Shown one piece after another: positions 57,273-64,000 of a DNA stretch of 64,000 bases (its first letter is position 1; each line of letters opens with the position of its first letter). The position numbers and the translations under genes were made by a program. The notes under the pieces are model-generated. The model made no database searches. It saw nothing but the letters and a program-made list of their open reading frames with translations, and was not told where the DNA came from. Source of the stretch: Pachypanchax playfairii (taxonomy: Eukaryota; Chordata; Actinopteri; Cyprinodontiformes; Aplocheilidae); NCBI GenBank assembly GCA_006937955.1, contig SSNP01000010.1, positions 1,358,306 to 1,422,305 on the forward strand. The letters are read 5' to 3'.

Positions 57273-57716
57273 GTCCTCTTATGCACAATTGTGTTTTTCT
57301 GTGTTTACAGTAGTGTATTATTTGTTTTATTGTTGCTTTAGCTGAATTTACTGTACTGTAAAGTACATGACTGTAATGTACAGTATTTAGTATTTCAGTT
57401 TTTGGGTGTTGTGAAAACGTGCCTTCTGTGGAACTGAATAAAAACTGCAAACAAAAGCCTGCCGTGTTTTATATAAAGTAGACTAGTGTGTTGCTGCTGA
57501 TTTGTAAGTGTATTCATATAATGCAAGTGGGTTTCATTTTGTCATTAGAGTGACATTTTGACAAAGGATTATTAGGTTTTGATAGCAGAGTTTCAATTTG
57601 ACATAGATACGTATGAATGGTTTATTTTGCAGTGTTGTGTCTTATTTGCTTGTGTGTAGAGTTTTGACATGATGAGCCAAGTTTTGCAAAACGTGTTCAA
57701 GCAACAGGCAAAAACT
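57273..57716. other. 3' part of the IS630-like element
   Basis: Non-coding, with AATAAA near 57438 and the right inverted repeat at its end. Confidence 0.5.
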
Positions 57717-57751
57717 GAAATCCCCGAAGGGACCCTAAGTGTTGTTGTAGC

Positions 57752-58039
57752 TCAGTTCTTCTTTAGGGAGCCATTGTAGAGGGTTCTAGCTGTGGACAGG
57801 AAGGATCTCCTGTAGTGGTCTGTGCTGCAGCAGAACTGAAGTAGCCTTTGACTGCAGACACTGTGAAGAGAATGATGAGGGATGATTTTCATTTTCCGAA
57901 CCATCCTCCTTTGGACAATCAACTCAAGAGACTCCAGATCAGTCCCCAAAACAGAACCAGCTCTCTTTATCAATCTGTTCAACCTTTTCATGTCACTTGC
58001 TTTGATGCTGCTCCCCCAGGTGACTGCAGATGTGAACAC
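57752..58039 (-). mobile_element. LINE C-terminal fragment
   Basis: The minus frame contains RLNRLIKRAGSVLGTDLESL and RRSFLSTARTLYNGSLKKN-like sequence, the C-terminal tail of another group of fish LINE proteins (KxLNRLIKRAGSVLG and RxSFxPxAIxLxN pattern). Only the end is present; a tail could not be delimited. Confidence 0.55.
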
Positions 58040-58660
58040 AAATTTAATTCTAAAATTGTCATTGCATTTATGAATTTGAGAGCAATAGTACAGATTGATC
58101 TATATAAATGTTCCAAGAACCAATTACATTTCTAACTGTAATTGTCAAATTTCATTTACTGAATGAGATATTGTTCGTAAATATAATTCATGTTCGAAAC
58201 TCCCTTAGAAATGTTCTCTGTACAGTGTCCTGAGATATATCAAGTTGGGACTGCACATTTGTTTTTTTTAATAATCAGCGTACTACAGTAAATAGTAAGA
58301 AAAGTATTTGCAATGCTAATTGCATTACTAGATGCCTTTTTCCCAGAATTATACAGAATTTATGTCAAAATTCTCAAATTTTGTTTTTTTGTAGCAGAAA
58401 AATTAATTTTTGGTTCTGTATCCTGCTATTTTACAACTTCAGTGTCTGGGATAGGTACATAGATGATAAAATATTACTGTTGGTGTTTTATAGTATTCAT
58501 TTGTGAAGTTAAGTCAAAATTATTTATAGAGCACTTAAACATACAGCATGACAGCTGACCTTACTGCTATGCAGTAAGTGTGACTAATATACAGATTAAA
58601 TGTATGTTTTGTCATATAAGATTTTTAAATTCCACCTACTGGCTGAAATATCTTGTCACT
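58040..58660. other. Unassigned, with a small MITE-like fragment
   Basis: 58403-58500 (CTGCTATTTTACAACTTCAG, GGATAGGTACATAGATG) resembles the left end of the repeat at 60785. Otherwise AT-rich and unassigned. Confidence 0.4.
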
Positions 58661-58872
58661 GCTGAAATATAGATGAAAAAAACAAACAAATAAATCACAA
58701 TGGACGGGTCAGAATTTGTTAAAAATTCTTGGTAGTATTCAGACAAAGCCTTTGAGGTTCAGTAACTGGAAATTCTGTGTTGTGTATCCAGTTCTTTTGT
58801 ATTTTCTTAAACATTTTCCTAGAATGTGTTAAAAAGTTCTAGGTAGAAAAGCCAGAGGGTGAAACAGACTGT

Positions 58873-58945
58873 TATAAAAAGGCAGATGTAAACAGTCATT
58901 TCATTGAACAAAGAGAATCTCCTGCTGAGTTTCTGGTTTTTACAG
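58873..58945 (+). promoter_or_regulatory. TATA box and leader exon of WxxW copy C
   Basis: TATAAAAA at 58873-58880. The leader exon ends at 58945 (TTTTTACAG|GTAAAA). Almost identical to the promoter of gene A (28808-28880), so it should still be competent. Confidence 0.65.
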
Positions 58946-59088
58946 GTAAAAACTTTGTGTTTTAAACTTTCTAGAATTGAAGATAGAAACATATTTAACT
59001 TTTTTTCACTAATGCAATAAATATGAGAAGAAACAACTTTGATGTTTTGAGGTTTTATGTTTACAGCTGCTGACATCTTTGTGCAATT

Positions 59089-60450
59089 ATGATCAAACAG
59101 GTACATATATTTTCTTTGGATCCAAATGTTGTTAATTCACTTCAGAACTTAAAGATCCATTTAAAGATGTTGTGTTTAATCACAGCTGAGTCTCACCTTT
59201 GCTGCAGTGATGCTGCTCGGTAGGTTTAGCTCACTAAAACAAAATTCCCTTAAATAAATCTATCATCTAATGTCAAATATAGAACAACTAACTGTCATTT
59301 TTGTGTTTAAATTTAACAGCTTATGTGAAACCAAGTACAGGAAGTAAGACAAGCATCAAACCTATGCAGCTTTATACTCATCTACGCTATATTTTTGCTC
59401 TACAGTGTCACCCTTACCCTTTCCTTTCTGGTGCTGGACCACATGGTAAAGTCAACACGGTCCCAGTGGATCAGGTGACTGGGAGACTTTAAAGGACCTC
59501 AGGCAGGAGTACCCCGGAGAAATTTGTTCTAAACTGAGCAGCATTCAGGCCGTCACTGCTGAAGACGAGATCCCTGCGGAAAAGACAAATCAGCAATTCT
59601 ACGCGTGAGTTGTCTTAAAATAATTGTAAAAATTAGAAGCATTCTACTGATAGTATAACAAATTTAAACACATCCTTAATATATTGTTGTAATGAACTTC
59701 ATTTTTTAAAAGATTAAACATTTGTTAAGAAAATGGGTATAAGTCAGAGTGTTGCACCATTAGAAATAGAATGTTGTATTTTCTCAGTGTCACTGGCAAA
59801 TGAAAACATTTAAAATCATGAGAATACATTTATGAACAACAAACCAAACAAAATGAACAATTCTATGATTTTGCAAGCTATATAATTATAAAGGTAGATA
59901 TGTTTCAAAACATCAGCACTTGTAATTTGGGTACGCACTTGTACAGCTACATTTTTACTTTTATCAAGTGGTAAAAAATACATCTAAAATCAACTTGAAT
60001 GTGTGTGAAAAAATTTCACCTGTGGTAAATTTTCTCACAAACTTGCTCTGAATTTCAAGTTCTAGAAAAGAAATGACTAGTGATTAAATTATATTATATT
60101 ATATATTCGAGTCAATTTTCTCGCTATAAGTACATCTCAGTGAACGCAACTTTGCAAATCTGCTGCTTCACACGCTCAGCTCTCTTTCTTCTCACACTTA
60201 ACTCTTCTTCTTCAGGTGGGAGTTGTGAAACAAATCTTGCAGTGGTTTGTATCATAACCCAGCCGTGTCTGGAGAAGCAACCAAATGTGTGTGAAATAAA
60301 TTTAGGACAGTGACATTTACAGTGTTAATTCTGTATTCTTTCTTGTTTTTCAGATATAACATTGCTGTAGGTTTCATTTGCCGTAATGAGGACCAGAGAT
60401 CTGGCCACTGCTTGGACTACAAAGTCCATTTCAAATGCCCTTGTTTTTAA
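59089..60450 (+). pseudogene. WxxW-domain gene copy C, single nonsense codon
   Basis: The exons 59089-59100, 59186-59219, 59320-59343, 59406-59604 and 60354-60450 are collinear with gene A and all splice sites are intact. The signal peptide MIKQLSLTFAAVMLLG is identical. In the WxxW exon the codon after CWTTW is TAA (59447-59449) where gene A has TAC. The rest stays open: GDWETLKDLRQEYPGEIC, YNIAVGFICRNEDQRSG, CLDYKVHFKCPCF. Gene A's intron insertions are absent. This is a recent loss, or a sequencing difference at one codon; as read, it gives a peptide of about 37 residues. Confidence 0.88.
60027..60297 (+). repeat. Dispersed repeat in last intron of copy C
   Basis: Inverted relative of 22480-22745. 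It is absent from the matching intron of gene A. Confidence 0.6.
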
Positions 60451-60784
60451 CTCTGAATCCGTGGCTGGTAATGACCAGAGAGAAGAAAATACTGTTGTGG
60501 CTTTAATTTTCACTTCTTTTCTTCTCTTTCGACTCAGTGTGCTATAGGGAAAGTAATAATATACATTATCTATCTTTTGATTTGATTTTTAAACGGGAAA
60601 GAAATCAGCAACAAAAATTTAAAAAATTTTAAAGCAAGCCCCTCATTTTGTCTTTCTTTGTTCAGCAAGTAATCATTTAGTCTTTGAAATTAAAGAATAG
60701 TTAACTTGTTAAATCTATGGAAATATTTGTATCTATTTCTTGAAATATGTTTGGACTCAAGGTATTGAATTGAAAATTGAGGTT

Positions 60785-61715
60785 TTAAAGGGACTGTATC
60801 ATGCTATTTTACAGTTTTCAACATCTGGGATCGGCACATATATGATAAAACCTTACTGTTTGAGTTATATTCACTTTATTTGTCCTGAAATATAAATTAT
60901 ATTCTCTAGTTATTCTGTGACCAGGAAGTAAAAACGCTCGGTTTACCTAAAACCCCGCCTCCCAACTGTGAGTGCGATTGGGCTGTTTAGAAACACTAAA
61001 TAAACTCCTGTAACTCTCGCAGCCAAATGCACATTTTCAACGAGAAATTTTTAGAATGAAATACAACGAAATGGAGGTGCTAATTTGTCAGAGGATGCTC
61101 GGTGGTGAGGAGCCTCTGGAGGGATGGACGGTCTACTCGCAACTGGATGCGATCCGACCCAGGAGATAACCCCAAGACTGGGATCAGACGGGTGAGGTGA
61201 GACAGGTCGTAGGCGAGGAGCGGGTTTCTGGAGGCAGTGACCGTAGTCGCTGACTGTGAGACCAGCAGCCAAGAACGAGGCGGACAGAGAGATATCGACC
61301 AGGACAGGTCTGAGGTCTGAATTAATGAGGCGGATAAACTGCAGCACGGAGGCTAACAGGAGCTCGTGGCAAACGGGACGTCTGACTGAGCGCTGGCAGG
61401 GTGTGTGACTGTGTCTTTTATCCGGTGGTGGCACGGGCTGCGGTGACGTGGACTCTCGCTGCTCGCTTCGTACCTACTACAGGGGCAGCAGGGATTGGTC
61501 AGGAACTTCCTGATACGACACCGTGACGTAAAGGGGCTCAATTCAGCCGTTTTACATGAGCGAGTAAAGCAGCTGCTCAGTGCGCAGGTTTTTAGGAGGA
61601 TTACTCGGGAATGCACGAATTAAGCCAAAAACCACTCTGGAGGTCTTTTAAATAAAGAAATAGCATCACAACATGGTTAAAAGCTCCAAAAGTTGATTTT
61701 TCATGACATTACACT
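60785..61715. mobile_element. Probable TTAA-type MITE after copy C
   Basis: Left end TTAAAGGGACTGTATCATG falls exactly where the flank shared with gene A (to 32030) diverges; the empty site there reads GGGTTAATTTGC. The right end is less clear, near TTTTCATGACATTACACTG. The 127-codon antisense frame inside is not recognised. Confidence 0.5.
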
Positions 61716-61719
61716 GATA

Positions 61720-63830
61720 CCGATACTGGTATTTTTTTGTTCTGGCTTCACAAGAAAGCTTCAACGTTAGCCTATTTATTTATTTTAAGCATCAACATTA
61801 ATTAATCGATGCCGAATCATCAGGAGAGGCATTGCGATGCATTGCCACATCTATTAATTGCACCCACCTCTACTCCACAGTGTCTTCTAGTCACTCAAGG
61901 AGATGGTGACAGGAGGGATGAGTTCTTCTTGAAGTCCACAACCATCTCCACTGTTTTAGCCACACCAAGCTCCAGGTTGTTGAGCTCGCACAAGGACAAG
62001 AAGGTCAGAAGGTCAGTCTTGTATTTGATAGGGAGGGCGGCGCCCTAATGCCCTCTATTGGCCAGCCGCTACTGCTTAAATCCCATTTAGGGAAACTTGC
62101 TGATATAAAAGCGATCTAATTTATTAGACTAAGAGGTCCTGCTGAGCCTCCTCTCTTGCATGTGAAGCTAATGTTTGACTGAAAGTCACATTTGTGTCGT
62201 TTCTTAAGTGTGAGGTGAAGTTACCAGCCAGCAGCCATTATAACCTCGAACAACAGCCACATACTTGCGCTCAGCTTCCCTCTGTGGAGACTGAAATCAC
62301 GTATCGATGAGGACGGTGAAGATAAATCCCTTTCCTCTGTACATACAGTCAGACTGTGAGGCATGGCATGTGAGAACACAAACATGGTTTTGAATAACTC
62401 TGCAGGATGTCTCAGAAAGTGGCGACAGATTTGGACTGTGTTCTCCTCCATGTATATCAGATATCTGGTGATGTCCCCTGCAGTGAAGAGTGACGGTGAA
62501 TTATACTTGACACTCAGCTCTTGCTGCTCAGACTATGTGCACTGTGAAACTGTGACAAGCTGCATGAGTCCGGTGTCGCCAAGTCAAATCTGTGTGAGTT
62601 GATCCCAATTTATTATCAAGAAACATTATACAATTCAACAGAGTTATTTAAAAACAGATAATTAACTGGCTTTAAATCCATTATGTAACAGGTGTATTTC
62701 ATACATTCTTTTTCGGGTTTAAAAAAAGGACAGTTTAACAGATGTTCCCAATCAGTCTGTTTATTTTGTGTGAACAAAATCCAATTTAAAATGCTAATAA
62801 TTATCCTGAGAACAAAGAGCTCCCAAATACATCTTCAAAAATCACAAAATATTTAATCATTCAACACAGCTGATTAAACAAACATCACAGCATAAACTTT
62901 TGGAAACTCCTTCCAGCTGCATATTTGTCCACATTTGTTTAATCAAAGGACTGTTTTTGAATGAAATACTGAAAAATTATAACGGTACAAACAAACTATA
63001 TGTTTTAGTTAGTTTCAGAGCACAGACTCATTTTGAAAGTATCTAAAAATGTTCAGTATTTAAAAGGTGCTTCAGAAATTGTTTAAGATCAGGGAGTGTT
63101 GCAATAAATCACAGTTTATTTTATTTGATCTATTTCTCTGTTTTCCCTGTTTTGCGTCATTTCCAGAACATCTGTCAAGGTATTTTTATCCAGCAGCTTC
63201 ACCTTGCAGCAATCGGGTCACTTTTGTTCTGTGTACCAACCTGCTTAGATTCCTCTGTTTGAGACAGACAAAACTACAGAGTCTAGTTTAAAAAAGTTTA
63301 AAACTGGTTTTAGAAGCTATAACAGCCAGTTCATGGCATGATTCCTAAAAGGACAATTATAAAATAATTATTATGATTTTAGTGGACTTCAGGACACTTT
63401 TCTAGATGGAAAACAGCAAAATATTATAGCGTTGGAGAAATTATTGCAACACGTCAAATATACATTTACATGAATGTGTGAACAGGCTTTAGGGATTTAA
63501 AATAGACTCTAAACAACTTTCTAAGCAGCAAGACAAATATATCAAATTGAGTGTTTCATCAGAAATTCCAAAGACAAACCCCTGATGGAAACCAACAACC
63601 TAAATCAAGATTTGCAACAGTAAATTAAACAAGGAAGACATGAGAAAAATCTTTCTCGACCTGTAAACAATTGAAATCTGTCTAATTTAAATACATTTGA
63701 GATATTAACAGATTATTCTTCTTTTTTGGCTCAGAGCTCTTGTATGAACACCAAATTAGGCTCTTCCTGTCAGCACTTTTCCACCCTGCTTTGACACATC
63801 TTCCATTATGTTCCTGCTCTGCACCACTCA
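61720..63830. other. Unassigned sequence
   Basis: 61860-62010 (AGTTCTTCTTGAAGTCCACAAC nearby, shortened) resembles a LINE coding fragment on the minus strand, but only weakly. The open frames 62221-62451 and 62363-62602 have no recognised domain. Confidence 0.35.
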
Positions 63831-63831
63831 C

Positions 63832-63912
63832 GTCTGCTCCAGAGAGAAGAAACCCTGGAACTAAACAGACCACTGACATGAAAATTAGGATATGACGAGG
63901 AAATGGTTCCAT
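63832..63912 (-). CDS. Possible first coding exon: signal peptide (partial gene)
   Basis: Minus-strand ATG at 63912 starts MEPFPRHILIFMSVVCLV and continues PGFLLSGAD, 27 codons, ending at a consensus donor GAC|GTGAGT (63832/63831) in phase 0. The hydrophobic core of about 15 residues and small residues near the end fit a cleavable signal peptide of a secreted or type I membrane protein. The next exons should lie at lower coordinates on the minus strand; none was identified. An upstream in-frame ATG at 63951 would give a longer, less typical start. Confidence 0.4.
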
Positions 63913-64000
63913 CTGAAGAGTCACATCTTTATGACAAAAGGCTGGAAACAAAAACTAAAGATTTTTAAAAAATTTTGTATTCATGTTCACAAACATTTTA

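Larger units (their letters stand above)
51961..57717 (+). mobile_element. Tc1/mariner-superfamily (IS630-like) transposon with nested insertions
   Basis: The left end CAGTTTTTACCCATTGCTTG and the right end (reverse complement CAGTTTTTGCCTGTTGCTTG) are inverted repeats; TA precedes the left end. Its transposase is in two exons. Exon 1 (52350 on) is broken by a MITE and, in this assembly, by inverted and duplicated blocks. Exon 2 is at 56629-57272. A Tc1 element lies in what should be the intron. The element itself would be about 1.6-2 kb. Confidence 0.75.

Overview
This is a piece of a ray-finned (teleost) fish genome. The evidence is short coding exons with GT-AG introns and TATA boxes, buried in a dense mixture of fish-type transposons: Tc1/mariner, L2-like and other LINEs, DIRS, hAT, Harbinger and TTAA-target MITEs, and solo LTRs. 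No prokaryotic features, rRNA or tRNA genes were seen. The species cannot be named from this sequence.

The only complete host gene I can build is a small secreted protein of 128 residues: signal peptide plus one WxxW domain, the mucin/CILP-type cysteine-rich domain. It lies at 29027-31696 (+) with five coding exons. It belongs to a local family. Plus-strand copies at 43353-45046 and 59089-60450 carry premature stops, and a wrecked copy lies at 24106-24460. Two minus-strand 'head-only' copies (26801-27039 and 45996-46248) keep a TATA box, start codon and signal-peptide exons but have no WxxW exon. The arrangement head-only(-)/full-length(+) occurs twice as a divergent pair (26.8-31.7 kb and 46.0-60.4 kb), so the cluster looks like a segmental duplication. 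In the second unit the shared intergenic space has grown from about 1.5 kb to about 12 kb. That growth is a 4.9-kb 20-bp minisatellite (46936-51833) plus a nest of DNA transposons (51961-57717).

Other possible host exons are at the edges. Two 3' exons of a membrane-receptor-like cytoplasmic tail lie at 844-1754 (+), and a signal-peptide exon lies at 63832-63912 (-). A degraded THAP-like exon is at 85-267 (-).

Layout: 0-9 kb has the receptor tail, a hAT MITE with 8-bp target duplication, a LINE end and an L2 relic. 10-22 kb has a solo LTR, TTAA-type and Harbinger MITEs, an eroded LINE and a Tc1 relic. 24-32 kb is the first WxxW unit with a DIRS relic and a hAT MITE in its last intron. 32.4-36.5 kb has two inverted long LTR-like repeats with a solo LTR inside one. 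36.8-39.9 kb is an L2-like LINE with a 19-bp target duplication. 40.8-42.9 kb is a Tc1 inside a MITE. 43-46.6 kb is the middle WxxW copy with a solo LTR in its intron. 46.9-57.7 kb is the minisatellite and transposon nest, including N gaps with palindromic and duplicated flanks that suggest misassembly. 58-64 kb has the last WxxW copy and poorly annotated flank.
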